Below are positions 26,522-35,611 of a DNA stretch of 64,000 bases, piece after piece. The first letter of the stretch is position 1, and the number at the start of each line of letters is the position of its first letter. The stretch is from assembly GCF_002887595.1 (NCBI RefSeq), contig NZ_PEBU01000005.1, positions 117,695-181,694 of the forward strand, written 5' to 3'. The notes under the pieces are model-generated. The model was not told the origin of the DNA. It saw only the letters and a program-made list of their open reading frames with translations, and searched no databases. Origin of the DNA: Bowmanella denitrificans (GTDB lineage: Bacteria > Pseudomonadota > Gammaproteobacteria > Enterobacterales > Alteromonadaceae). Made by a program: the position numbers and the translations under genes.

Positions 26522-26551
26522 AAAAGGCAGTGACGACTGTCACTGCCTTTT
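26522..26551 (-). terminator. Strong hairpin terminator after the second TonB receptor
   Basis: A 13-bp perfect stem AAAAGGCAGTGAC/GTCACTGCCTTTT with a 4-nt loop, 9 bp past the receptor stop. A/T runs on both sides make it able to work in both directions. Confidence 0.85.
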
Positions 26552-26559
26552 GGGTCAGA

Positions 26560-29283
26560 CTACTGACGATAGCGAACCGACAGACCGAAGGAGCGACCAA
26601 TCACGTCGTAATCGCTAACCGTGCCAAACAGGTTGGCGGCAGACTCCGGCTTAGGTGGCTCCTTGTCGAACAGGTTGTCGACGCCGAAGGTCAGTTGCAG
26701 TGCGTCTGATACCTGCCAGGACGCGGCCAGGTCAATGTAATTCTGTGCCGAGATGCTGTCGGTGGCATCCAATGCATTCACCACATCACCAATACGGCGC
26801 CAGCTTAGCTGCACATTCACATCATCAAGATACAGGTCAACGGCAGCGCGATGGCGATAATCGGCTTGCAGGATACTGGCAAAGTCACCGGTACAAGCGG
26901 TGCCAAAGGTGCCTTTACAATCACGGGCGGCCACGGTGGCATTGTCCTGACGTTCCTGTTTGGTCACCACATTGCCCTGATAGCTCAGTTGCAGCGTTTC
27001 ACCAAAGCCCAATACTGAGTCAAAACGATAACGCATGCCGATATCAACGCCTGACTGCTGCAAGGTCGCCAGGTTCAGATCGTTGACCAGGGTCTGACTG
27101 ATAAGACCGGTGTTAGGATCGCGCAGCACCGCACCGCAGAGCGGGTTGTCGGCTACCGGGTTATCGATATAACAGTTGGTCAGCGCAGCAATGGGCTGAA
27201 TTTGACTAACCGCATCATTAATCTCGATATCGTAATAATCCAGGGTCAGATCAAAGCCGTCGATATAGTCCGGGGTATACACCAGGCCCACCGTGTAGGT
27301 AATGGCTTCTTCAGGGCGAATATCCGGGTTGCCACCAAAGGTGTAAATGGCTTTGGAAGAATCAAACGCCGTGCCCGGGGCCGGTGCACCAAAGCGGGCG
27401 CATTGCTCGGCATTACCGCGGCCATCCAGGCAAGGGTCACCGTCGAAACGTCCACCCAGGCGTGGTACGAACTGTGCACTGTTTTCATCAAACAAGGCCA
27501 GTGACAGCGCCGTTTCAGGTCCGGCAAATTCACCCAGGTTTGGAGCACGAATGGCGGTCTGGCGGGTGGCGCGCAAACGCAAATCGTCATTAATCGTCCA
27601 GCTTAGTCCCAGCTTATTGGTATTAGCCGAATCGGTATTGGAATAGTCCGATGTGCGATAAGCACCTTCCAGGTTCAGTTCCTGAATAAAGGGCAGATCC
27701 ACCAGCAAGGGCACCAGTAATTCGGCATAGAATTCTTTGGAGTCAAATTCCGCATCCATATCGAAAATGCCACCCAGGCCATAGGCGGTGCCGCTGCGCA
27801 GCGCGCTGCCTGCGGTTTGAATACCATGCTCTTTACGGTATTCATAACCCACCGCGTAGCTTAACGGGCCAGCCGGCATTTCAAACAGGCCAAGGGTATC
27901 GCCGGAGAAGGTCAGAGCGACAATACTTTGCTCACGCTGACGGTCGGAATGCAATACCGGATTGCTCAGGCTGCTGAAATCGGCGCCGGGGCCAAAAATA
28001 TCGACACTGTTGGCCAGCGCAGCGAAACGGCTGTTACCGGCCGCATCCAGACGTACACCGTTGTTGTACACTGTGGCTTTACCGTCGGTACGACCGTACT
28101 GGCCATACAAATCCCAGGCAATATTGTCATTAATGTCACCACGCAGACCCAGTTGGAACTGCAAGGTATTGCGGGTGGTTTTGGTATGTTGCAAACCCAG
28201 GCCCAGATTACGCTCCACGTTAACCAGTGCTTCGCCATTGGCATCGAAGGTCAGCAGGTTACGGAATTCATCGGTAATAAAGGCATTATCGGCACTGATA
28301 CGCACCTGTTCATTCACCGCTACCGGCGTCTGGCCAGTGGAGCCTGCACCTGTCACCCGCACCTGAGTAAACATGGCGCGACCATATGCTTCCACACTGT
28401 CGGCCAGATCATAGCCAAAGAATACCCCGGCGCTTAAACGCTTCATGGGCTGAATCAGATAGCGTTGTGAGGTCACATCCAGGGTTTGGCGGCTGTTCGC
28501 CAGTGAACCGCTTTCGTCAAAGGCAAAGAAATTACCACTGGCCACATCGGTAAAATTACCGCCTGTACCGGCCACCAGGGTTTTAGTATCAGAGGTGAAA
28601 TCACGTTCACCGGCCAGCAATTCCTGACGCTCGGAATACCCCATATAACCGGTAACATGGCCACGGCCATCGTGAATATCGCCACCGAATATGGCATCCA
28701 CATTAAATTGCTCAGCGCCGCCCTTAGGCATTTCATAGCTGCTGGACAGTTCCAGGCCTTCATATTGGTCATCAAGAATAAAGTTAACCACACCGGCTAC
28801 CGCATCGGCACCATAAATTGCCGCAGCACCGCCGGTCAGCACATCAACCCTTTTAATCAAACCGGCCGGAATGCTGTTGAGATCCACCGAATTACGGAAA
28901 CTGAACGGCGTAGCGCGGGTACCGTTGATCAGCACCAGCGTACGGTTCTGGCCTAATCCGCGCAAATCCAGGGTAGACGAGCCCAAAGAATCACCCACAG
29001 TGGCGCCGGTGCTGTTGGCCCCTGCCGCAGCCTGAGGCAGCTTGGCGGTGATGTCTTCCACATTAACGGCGCGATCCAGTTGCAACTGAGTCTTTTCAAT
29101 GGTGGTGACCGGGCTGGTGGCCGCCAGTTCGCTGCGGGCGATACGCGAACCCGTTATCTGAATAATTTCAGCGGCTTTTTCAGCACTGTCCTGGGCCATT
29201 GCACTGCCCACCACACCGAATTGCGCCATCAGGGCCGTTGTCGCACTACAGGCCAACAACCTGGTTATCTTGTTCTTTTTCAT
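26560..29283 (-). CDS. TonB-dependent receptor (second)
   Basis: A 907-residue protein. The signal peptide ends near GSAMAQ, a TonB-box-like AAEIIQITGSRI is followed by the plug (STLDLRGLGQNRTLVLINGTRATP, GGAAAIYGADAVAGVVNFIL), then a barrel with a TonB-receptor C-terminal region (DNLFDKEPPKPE) ending in RSFGLSVRYRQ. This plug type is common in receptors of unknown organic ligands in Alteromonadales, Sphingomonadales and Xanthomonadales. It is divergent from anmK, with a 229-bp shared control region. A GlcNAc- or muropeptide-like ligand is plausible from the neighbouring GntR and anmK, not proven. Confidence 0.9.
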   Translation of the reverse strand: MKKNKITRLLACSATTALMAQFGVVGSAMAQDSAEKAAEIIQITGSRIARSELAATSPVTTIEKTQLQLDRAVNVEDITAKLPQAAAGANSTGATVGDSLGSSTLDLRGLGQNRTLVLINGTRATPFSFRNSVDLNSIPAGLIKRVDVLTGGAAAIYGADAVAGVVNFILDDQYEGLELSSSYEMPKGGAEQFNVDAIFGGDIHDGRGHVTGYMGYSERQELLAGERDFTSDTKTLVAGTGGNFTDVASGNFFAFDESGSLANSRQTLDVTSQRYLIQPMKRLSAGVFFGYDLADSVEAYGRAMFTQVRVTGAGSTGQTPVAVNEQVRISADNAFITDEFRNLLTFDANGEALVNVERNLGLGLQHTKTTRNTLQFQLGLRGDINDNIAWDLYGQYGRTDGKATVYNNGVRLDAAGNSRFAALANSVDIFGPGADFSSLSNPVLHSDRQREQSIVALTFSGDTLGLFEMPAGPLSYAVGYEYRKEHGIQTAGSALRSGTAYGLGGIFDMDAEFDSKEFYAELLVPLLVDLPFIQELNLEGAYRTSDYSNTDSANTNKLGLSWTINDDLRLRATRQTAIRAPNLGEFAGPETALSLALFDENSAQFVPRLGGRFDGDPCLDGRGNAEQCARFGAPAPGTAFDSSKAIYTFGGNPDIRPEEAITYTVGLVYTPDYIDGFDLTLDYYDIEINDAVSQIQPIAALTNCYIDNPVADNPLCGAVLRDPNTGLISQTLVNDLNLATLQQSGVDIGMRYRFDSVLGFGETLQLSYQGNVVTKQERQDNATVAARDCKGTFGTACTGDFASILQADYRHRAAVDLYLDDVNVQLSWRRIGDVVNALDATDSISAQNYIDLAASWQVSDALQLTFGVDNLFDKEPPKPESAANLFGTVSDYDVIGRSFGLSVRYRQ

Positions 29284-29305
29284 CTCACTTCCTCTGCGTT
29301 ATGCC

Positions 29306-29353
29306 AATGGTATTAAATTGGTATTAAAAAATTCTGATACATCAGATACCATT
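29306..29353. promoter_or_regulatory. Candidate GntR operator cluster (TGGTAT half-sites)
   Basis: The control region shared by the receptor and anmK contains two 11-bp direct steps, ATGGTATTAAA (29307) and TTGGTATTAAA (29318). The inverted pair AATGGTAT (29306-29313) and ATACCATT (29346-29353) is also present. A further exact inverse of AATTGGTATTA lies at 29484-29494, 19 bp before the anmK ATG. This is the pattern expected of a dimeric GntR-type regulator; the link to the gene at 25661-26404 is inferred. Confidence 0.55.
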
Positions 29354-29512
29354 AGTCAAACCGAGTGGTCGGAAAAAGCGCCCTTTTTATCTCGGTCAAA
29401 AATAACGCCAGGCAGCAACAGCAAGGTTTACAAAGGGTTAACTCTTTGCTTACAAACTGCGTTATGCTGTGCTGGCGGGCAGATAATACCAATTTCCAGC
29501 AGGAGAGCGTCA

Positions 29513-30715
29513 ATGCACAGGCATATCGAGAAACTTCACGACATTTCAGCCAAATCTGAGCGACTGATTATCGGCCTGATGAGTGGTACATCCCTGGATG
29601 GATTGGATGTTGCCTTGTGCAAAATCAGCGGTGATGGTTTGCAAAGCCAGGTGGAATTGCTGCAATTCTGCACCGTTGAGTATGACGGCATATACCGTAG
29701 TCGCATTCGGGATATCTTTTCCCGGCGTGATGTGGACCTGCAGCAGGTCTGCCTGCTCAATCCCTGGATTGGTACCCTGCATGGTGACATGGTGCTGCAG
29801 TGCCTGGCCAAGTGGCATATCCGGCCAGAGGACGTTGATTTGGTGGCCAGCCATGGCCAGACCATCTTCCACGCCCCACGTTCACTGCACGGCATCAACG
29901 CCATGCCTAACGCCACCCTGCAAATTGGTGACGGCGACCACCTGGCGGTGAAAACCGGCATTATTACCTTAAGCGATTTTCGTCAGAAACATATTGCTGC
30001 GGGTGGCGAAGGTGCACCGCTGGCGGTGTACGGTGATTATCTGATCTTTGCCAGCGCCACCCAGAATCGCGTGATGCTGAATATGGGCGGTATCGCCAAT
30101 TTTACCTTCCTGCCCGCCAGCCTCGACGCCCAGGCCGTATTCAGTACCGATGTAGGCACAGGTAACACCCTAATGGACGCTTATGTGCAAAAACATTTTG
30201 CGCCACAAACCTATGACGCCGATGCGGCCATTGCCCGCGCCGGTGTGATTCACCCCACATTGCTCAGCGCCCTGAAAGACCATGCCTTCTTTGCCCAGGG
30301 CTTCCCAAAAACCACCGGACCAGAGCTGTTTAACCTGGCCTATCTGGCCCGCGCCCAGCAGCAAAGCAATACCCAAAGCCTCAGCCATGAAGATGTGATG
30401 GCCACCCTGAATCGCTTTTCTGCCGATATGATAGTGGATGCGCTGAACCGCTGCGCCGGGCAACTAGGGGAATACCACCTGTACGGCAGTGGTGGTGGCG
30501 TACACAACCCGCTGTTAATGGACAATATCCGCAGCCAGTTGCCCCAGGTTCAGGTGCATTCCACTAGTGAGCTGGGCATCAACCCGGACGCCAAAGAAGC
30601 GGTGCTGTTTGCCCTGTTAGCCAACGAATGTGTGGCCGGCGGCAAAGCCCAGTTCGGAAATGCCCGTGAAGGCATTCCTACTGTCACCATGGGTAAGGTT
30701 AGCTTTGCTGATTGA
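29513..30715 (+). CDS. anmK: Anhydro-N-acetylmuramic acid kinase
   Basis: I start at ATG 29513 (400 aa), which has an AGGAGA site 6 bp upstream. The upstream in-frame extension has no family character and covers the promoter. The ATP-binding block GLMSGTSLDGLDVALC opens the domain (residues ~22-37), followed by VDLVASHGQTIFH, TLQIGDGDHLA, RVMLNMGGIANFTF, STDVGTGNTLMDAY and YGSGGGVHNPLLM. The enzyme phosphorylates anhMurNAc while opening the anhydro ring, feeding cell-wall sugar into GlcNAc metabolism. A decayed copy of its last 39 codons lies at 33094-33210. Confidence 0.92.
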   Translation: MHRHIEKLHDISAKSERLIIGLMSGTSLDGLDVALCKISGDGLQSQVELLQFCTVEYDGIYRSRIRDIFSRRDVDLQQVCLLNPWIGTLHGDMVLQCLAKWHIRPEDVDLVASHGQTIFHAPRSLHGINAMPNATLQIGDGDHLAVKTGIITLSDFRQKHIAAGGEGAPLAVYGDYLIFASATQNRVMLNMGGIANFTFLPASLDAQAVFSTDVGTGNTLMDAYVQKHFAPQTYDADAAIARAGVIHPTLLSALKDHAFFAQGFPKTTGPELFNLAYLARAQQQSNTQSLSHEDVMATLNRFSADMIVDALNRCAGQLGEYHLYGSGGGVHNPLLMDNIRSQLPQVQVHSTSELGINPDAKEAVLFALLANECVAGGKAQFGNAREGIPTVTMGKVSFAD

Positions 30716-30744
30716 GTAACTTGCTGAGCACAATAAGGTAAATT

Positions 30745-30765
30745 GGGGGAACATACTGTTCCCCC
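30745..30765. terminator. Hairpin between converging anmK and BNR genes
   Basis: A perfect 9-bp stem GGGGGAACA/TGTTCCCCC with a 3-nt loop, 30 bp after the anmK stop. It lacks a clear T-run, so factor-independent termination is plausible but not certain. The rest of 30716-30906 shows no gene. Confidence 0.55.
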
Positions 30766-30906
30766 TGCCAGACAGAGGGGCATAGCCATACTGCGATTAA
30801 CACTATGTTAAGCCCCCTATCGGGCGACGCCGAGCCTGCCGATGGCTCATCACATCAGGTTGCAGGCTGGCGACTTCACTACATAGATCGAACGGTAGTC
30901 ACCGAT

Positions 30907-32802
30907 TTAAGGTGTACATCCTAGATTTGTCTGTAACCCATTCCATCCGCTGCCCATTCCGCTCATAGGCAATCGTTTAGCCAGGGCTTTAGCATGGCTG
31001 CCGGAAACAAACAGCGGTGCATGGGCCAGTTGTGGCGTTCCTTCATACTGTGCTGGATTCCCCCCGGAAAACAGTGCCACAAATTGTCCATCAGGATGTG
31101 GGTTGTAAACCGGTCTCGCATAATTATATTCACACAATCCGTTCAGATACCCCGGGGCACCGGGTACTGCACTTGATGAAGGTGTTAATGCAACCAAGTT
31201 TGTATAGCCTGGACTGCCAGGCACAATCTGAACTGACACCATTTGCCCTCCGGCAAGAATGTTGTTCTTAGTGTCAGGCGTATGCGGATAAATCACGCGG
31301 ATATCGTTGGAAGACCGAACATAGAAAGAGCCGGATGAATAGTTGTGATCAACAGAGTCTGAAATTCTGGCCATCTGCCATGCAGAGCCATTCCAATATG
31401 CCTGGGCCAGATAATGGTCATGATCTTTATGTGGCACATGAGTATCATTGCCAAGGTTTTTCGCCAGCACCCCAACATACAGGATTAATGGCTTACCATT
31501 CACCATCGTCACGTCCTTAACATAAACACCTCGTTCAAGCGTCGAAGGGTACTCTTTGACTGCCAGATTACTTAACCAGGGGTTTGACTGCGAAGACGTT
31601 GTATAGCTAATCGGTAAACTGGCAGCTACCGGGTTAGTGTTACCCACTTCCCATCTTTTCCACACGCTACCTTCCAACAACAAGGCATAAAGATTCGTTC
31701 TGTTGTCAATGCTGCCATCTGGGTGGTAATTGAACGCCACCACAATTTTATTACCAACCTTATTTGCCACAGCATAATGCGCATGGTGAGAAAGCACCCT
31801 GATGTTCTTCATCTTGGCCTTAGTTGCTGCACTCGCTCCGTTAACTTGCAATTCGGCTGTATACAGGTTTCTGCGACCACTCTTGCCATAGACGGAATAC
31901 ACCAATCTAAAGTGATCATTCATCCAAAACATTTTTGGATAAGCGATGCCCCTGTATTGTGGAGAAGATCCACTTCCATCGCAGCCGTATGTGGAGGTAT
32001 TTTGCACACCAGCAGGCAAATTAAGACAGCCGCTGTAATCAACATTGTCGGGAGAAATATCGATAAAGGAGTCTAGCGCATTAGTTGAGCTTGCCAAATT
32101 CACACTCTTATATAAAAAAGAGCCTCTTTTAGCCGACCGCCCCGCAATTAATACATATAAATATCCGTTGCCATCAATACCGATAACCGCATTATCATGT
32201 GGGTCGTCTGTGTATTTGCTATGTATCAGAACCGGCTTTTCTACCACAATGTTGCCATTTGTCTGATGTTTGGCACGGCTGACAAAAATAGACAGGGCAC
32301 TGGACTTTTTGGTGCCATCAAGGGTCCATTTAAACCTGTCTGTAGTAGTCACTTCGCCGACATTTCCCGCACCATGCGTAGACGCAACTGTAGTCGGCGC
32401 GCTGGATAACGTTGCACTACCGGAATACACAAAATAGGTATAGTCGCCATGTCTAATGGCAACGGGAGCATGCTTAGCGGTATAGGTGGCTAAATTGCCA
32501 GAATACTTGGAAACGTTAGGGGAGGTACCATCCAAATCCAAGCCGGTCTGACTGGCTGAATAGGTAGCCGGTAGACCATATGGAAAGCCAGAAAAGCCGT
32601 CCCTCGTTTCGTACTGTGTTAGTGAATGGTTTCCACCGCATCCGTTGACATAGGTAACGCAATTCCCACTTTCGTCTTTTAAGTACTTGTAGACGTTGGC
32701 AGGGTCATCTTTTGGATTAACACCTATACCTATAGCGTTTCCAGATAACAACAGAAGTGCGGGTAAGATAACTTGTGCTTTCATAGCGCCGAAGTTCTTC
32801 AT
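30907..32802 (-). CDS. Secreted BNR-type (BNR_4-like) beta-propeller protein
   Basis: A 631-residue protein with an AGGGA site and a signal peptide (MKNFGAMKAQVILPALLLLSGNAIG). Residues ~90-560 alternate short strands and turns as in a multi-bladed propeller. The block DPHDNAVIGIDGNGYLYVLIAGR (split here as DPHDNAVIGID and GNGYLYVLIAGR) and the later FWMNDHFRLVYSVYG match BNR_4-family proteins found among sialidase-like hydrolases and some polysaccharide lyases. No Asp-box set complete enough to name an activity is visible. Several Cys pairs suggest periplasmic or extracellular folding. The gene is flanked by anmK and a broken copy of the anmK 3' end, hinting at insertion. Confidence 0.6.
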   Translation of the reverse strand: MKNFGAMKAQVILPALLLLSGNAIGIGVNPKDDPANVYKYLKDESGNCVTYVNGCGGNHSLTQYETRDGFSGFPYGLPATYSASQTGLDLDGTSPNVSKYSGNLATYTAKHAPVAIRHGDYTYFVYSGSATLSSAPTTVASTHGAGNVGEVTTTDRFKWTLDGTKKSSALSIFVSRAKHQTNGNIVVEKPVLIHSKYTDDPHDNAVIGIDGNGYLYVLIAGRSAKRGSFLYKSVNLASSTNALDSFIDISPDNVDYSGCLNLPAGVQNTSTYGCDGSGSSPQYRGIAYPKMFWMNDHFRLVYSVYGKSGRRNLYTAELQVNGASAATKAKMKNIRVLSHHAHYAVANKVGNKIVVAFNYHPDGSIDNRTNLYALLLEGSVWKRWEVGNTNPVAASLPISYTTSSQSNPWLSNLAVKEYPSTLERGVYVKDVTMVNGKPLILYVGVLAKNLGNDTHVPHKDHDHYLAQAYWNGSAWQMARISDSVDHNYSSGSFYVRSSNDIRVIYPHTPDTKNNILAGGQMVSVQIVPGSPGYTNLVALTPSSSAVPGAPGYLNGLCEYNYARPVYNPHPDGQFVALFSGGNPAQYEGTPQLAHAPLFVSGSHAKALAKRLPMSGMGSGWNGLQTNLGCTP

Positions 32803-33093
32803 GGCAGGTCCCTACTTTTTTCATCATGAAAATTAAGTTGCAGCAAAGCCGTGGGTGAAGAAACCCGTTGGGGAGACTTAGCCCATTGCTCACTGCAGTC
32901 CATATTTGCCCAAAACAACATTTGCAGGCAGATTGATACTACAGCAGGTATATGACATAGAGAATAGCTAGCTAACTTTCTGCACCAACTGAAGCTGACA
33001 AGATCCGTCCACAACGTGCCTATTCAGTTTTGCCAGTGATGAGTTAAAGGTGATGACCTTGGCTACCGCTACATTGCCACTTAACCAGAGTCG

Positions 33094-33210
33094 CCGGATG
33101 ACCGGGAAGCGGCATTGTTTGCCCTGCTGACCAATGAATGTGTGGCCAGCGTCAACACCCCTGAAGGTATTCCTACTGTAACTATGGGTAAGGTTAGCTT
33201 GGCGGATTGA
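33094..33210 (+). pseudogene. Decayed duplicate of the anmK 3' end
   Basis: On the plus strand this stretch reads PDDREAALFALLTNECVAS, then EGIPTVTMGKVSLAD and a stop. It parallels the anmK terminus PDAKEAVLFALLANECVAG ... EGIPTVTMGKVSFAD with a short internal deletion. No start or upstream domain remains. The surrounding gap (32803-33239) contains no other gene that I can see. Confidence 0.9.
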
Positions 33211-33239
33211 TAACACTGCCGGAAAGTAGCAAAGATCGG

Positions 33240-33581
33240 CTACTTAACCGGCAATGTTACCGCCACCACATTACAGGAGGTATCCAGGGCCACTTTCACG
33301 TTAGTACCCGCACTATAAGCAGATAACAGCATCGAAAACTCCCGGTTCACATTGGCTCTGGCCGGGTTTAAGCACAGCATCTGCCAGGATGGATTGCAGG
33401 TGCACTTACTGTAATCTATTTGTGTATTCTCGGCGGTTAGTTCGAACAATCGAAATGCAATGGCACTACCATCATAACCGGAGGCCAGATCGCCAACCCT
33501 ACCTTCATACCAGCCACTATTAGCCACCACCGAAAAGCTAAGAAGAAAACTAAGCATTAGAGAATATTTCAATTTCATCAT
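33240..33581 (-). CDS. Small secreted protein, OB-like paralogue family
   Basis: 113 aa from ATG 33581, with signal peptide MMKLKYSLMLSFLLSFSVVANS. The mature part opens GWYEGRVGDLASGYDG, a strand pattern shared with the paralogues at 49899 and 60627. It ends with the family helix and strand, REFSMLLSAYSAGTNVKVALDTSC. Four other Cys sit mid-protein (CTC, CN, MLC). It is divergent from the large Ig-like gene at 33739. No enzymatic motif; function unknown. Confidence 0.75.
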   Translation of the reverse strand: MMKLKYSLMLSFLLSFSVVANSGWYEGRVGDLASGYDGSAIAFRLFELTAENTQIDYSKCTCNPSWQMLCLNPARANVNREFSMLLSAYSAGTNVKVALDTSCNVVAVTLPVK

Positions 33582-33738
33582 CACAAAAACTCAACTTCAA
33601 AGAGAAATCATAAAACACGGTAAAGTAGTCAGTTCCGAGGATACAAGCAACCGGTAAACAACCGTGACATCCCAGCATTGTACCGATAGAATGCTTCTAT
33701 AAAGAGTGTCTACATAGATTTCACTACAAGGACGTTGT

Positions 33739-35175
33739 ATGCGTTTGCCTGCCCGCTTAGCTTTGTTTGCTGCACCTTTGCTTATTTTGTGTACAACACT
33801 AACGTACGCCAAAAACTATGTACCGATTATGGTCGGCGACATCGTGGTGTTTATTCCACAGGATACTCCGCCGGAAACCAAGCTTGATTCAACCTGGTTT
33901 ACCACTACGCCAGCAGATTTTGAATTTAGCCACAACGTACTGGCCAATGACTCGGGGATAGAAGGGTTAGCCGAGTTTAAAATAGAAATAGTTCCCGGCC
34001 CAACGATTCCTGGGTTAAGAAATGCCTTTTCGTTAACAAATGGCAACGCTATCTATTTCCAGATCCAGGGAGGATACGTTGGTCAATTCAGTGTCTTCTA
34101 CCGTTTAAAGTATAAGTTTCGTTCAACTGATACCGAGTATCGCTATACTTCGGCAAGCGAAGTCATAGTAGATATTAAGCCGCCCTATATCCCACCTGGC
34201 AACCGTGCTCCATTAGCGAATACTGATAGAGCGGTTGTGCCTTTGAATCAGCAAGCCTGCAACCTCCAAGGCTCGCAAAGCCTTAATTGCCAAGTCAGTT
34301 TGGATTTACTGGCCAATGACAGAGATGAAGACAACGACATTATTCGCTTTGTAAAACTTAAGCCTCTAACATATTTAAGTGGTCCGGTGGAAATTAACGG
34401 CCGACAGTTTGATAACGGCACGTATCGAGGGCTGATAAACCTTCAGCAAAATGGCAGGCTAATCTATACCGCAGCGCCTAACTTCTTCGACCCGAATCAC
34501 AATTTACATTACGCCGGGGGACCACACTACGATACATTTCAATACAGCATTGTAGATACCTATGGGCAAGAAAGTACCGGGGTCGTTATAATTACTTTGG
34601 GTAACACTAATCCCTCACCTGTAGTAAAACAATTTGAATGGGATCCGGCGATTGTATCGGTTGGGCAAGAAACCACCTTCCGCTGGAATATTGAAAATGT
34701 GCAGAGTTGCCACGCTTACACCGCGGGAAATGGCAGCCCCACTCAAAGGGCTCCATCCGGCACTTCTGGCCCCTATACCTATTCACGGCCAGAGGTTCAT
34801 ACCACACAATGGGCATGTACAGATTTAAATGGCAACCCCTACCCGGCTGATGGCTCAAGGATTACAACTACACGCACCGTGGTTAATGGCGGTACTACCC
34901 TGACAGGGGAGTTAAAATGGGCAACTTCTGAAATCCACGTTGGCCAGCAAGCAAGGTTATTATGGAACTTTACTAATGCCAGCTCTTGTATTGCTTCTGG
35001 CCCTGCCATTAATGGCTCAGCGCCCTTAAGCGGCACGCAATTATTCACTCCATACGCCGTCGGCGATATTATCAGCAAATGGCAGTGCAAAAACAGTCAG
35101 GGGGCAGCCCTTGCGCCAAGGGAAGTCACGTTAAAAGTTAAACCTTTAACCAAACCAATATTGCGTAAAGAGTAA
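33739..35175 (+). CDS. Large secreted Ig/cadherin-like protein with family C-terminal domain (paralogue 1 of 4)
   Basis: A 478-residue protein with signal peptide (cleavage near LTYA-KNY). Residues ~60-280 hold two 'NDS/DRDEDND' cadherin-like repeats of the kind that fill bacterial adhesins. Residues ~290-470 hold two copies of a shorter Ig-like fold (VSVGQETTFRWNIENVQSC and IHVGQQARLLWNFTNASSC), each with a second Cys in a W-x-C context (TTQWAC, SKWQC). It ends LKVKPLTKPILRKE, matching the ends of three other large proteins here. It heads a rightward operon of small secreted proteins. Unknown function; surface or extracellular. Confidence 0.78.
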   Translation: MRLPARLALFAAPLLILCTTLTYAKNYVPIMVGDIVVFIPQDTPPETKLDSTWFTTTPADFEFSHNVLANDSGIEGLAEFKIEIVPGPTIPGLRNAFSLTNGNAIYFQIQGGYVGQFSVFYRLKYKFRSTDTEYRYTSASEVIVDIKPPYIPPGNRAPLANTDRAVVPLNQQACNLQGSQSLNCQVSLDLLANDRDEDNDIIRFVKLKPLTYLSGPVEINGRQFDNGTYRGLINLQQNGRLIYTAAPNFFDPNHNLHYAGGPHYDTFQYSIVDTYGQESTGVVIITLGNTNPSPVVKQFEWDPAIVSVGQETTFRWNIENVQSCHAYTAGNGSPTQRAPSGTSGPYTYSRPEVHTTQWACTDLNGNPYPADGSRITTTRTVVNGGTTLTGELKWATSEIHVGQQARLLWNFTNASSCIASGPAINGSAPLSGTQLFTPYAVGDIISKWQCKNSQGAALAPREVTLKVKPLTKPILRKE

Positions 35176-35206
35176 TATTTTCACCCCTAAATAAAGGAAT
35201 TAGAAA

Positions 35207-35545
35207 ATGAACAAGGCTCTACTATTCTCTGCTGCGTTATTATTATCGACCAGTGCCAATGCTATTTCCGTTTTTGAAGGAAAAATTGAAACCCTATTAG
35301 CCGGACCAAACTATGGCGCTATAATGTATATCAAGGTAAATCGTTCGACCGGCACTATCCAAAATGAAGTGCAGAATTGTGACAATCCAAACCATGATTA
35401 TATTGTTGATACATCAACGGAAAATGGCAAATTCTATGCTGGCCTGATAATGGCGGCGTTTATGGCCGACAGAACCGTTAATATTCAAGGCTATGATGAG
35501 TGTTCTGGGGATGTTGAAATATTACGACATATTTGGGTGAAGTAA
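35207..35545 (+). CDS. Small secreted protein, OB-like paralogue family (GP-YG subgroup)
   Basis: 112 aa with a good AAAGGA site and signal peptide (MNKALLFSAALLLSTSANA). The mature chain FEGKIETLLAGPNYGAIMYIKV, then GKFYAGLIMAAFMADRTVNIQGYDEC and EILRHIWVK, aligns along its length with the protein at 38973-39302. The order is strands, helix, strand, Cys, strand. Two Cys could form one disulphide. No catalytic motif. Confidence 0.78.
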   Translation: MNKALLFSAALLLSTSANAISVFEGKIETLLAGPNYGAIMYIKVNRSTGTIQNEVQNCDNPNHDYIVDTSTENGKFYAGLIMAAFMADRTVNIQGYDECSGDVEILRHIWVK

Positions 35546-35611
35546 TCACCTAATTTTCGTTGCAAATATATAGCGCGCTCTTTTAACTTATAAATTAGTT
35601 TGAGGTAGTCA

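Noticed and set aside
29270..29512. N-terminal extension of anmK from an upstream start
   Set aside because: The extra 81 codons overlap the promoter/operator region and the divergent receptor start and show no AnmK character. ATG 29513 has a good AGGAGA site.
30907..32802. Naming the BNR protein a sialidase or ulvan lyase
   Set aside because: The fold is recognisable, but I cannot see a full catalytic set for either activity, so only the fold is reported.
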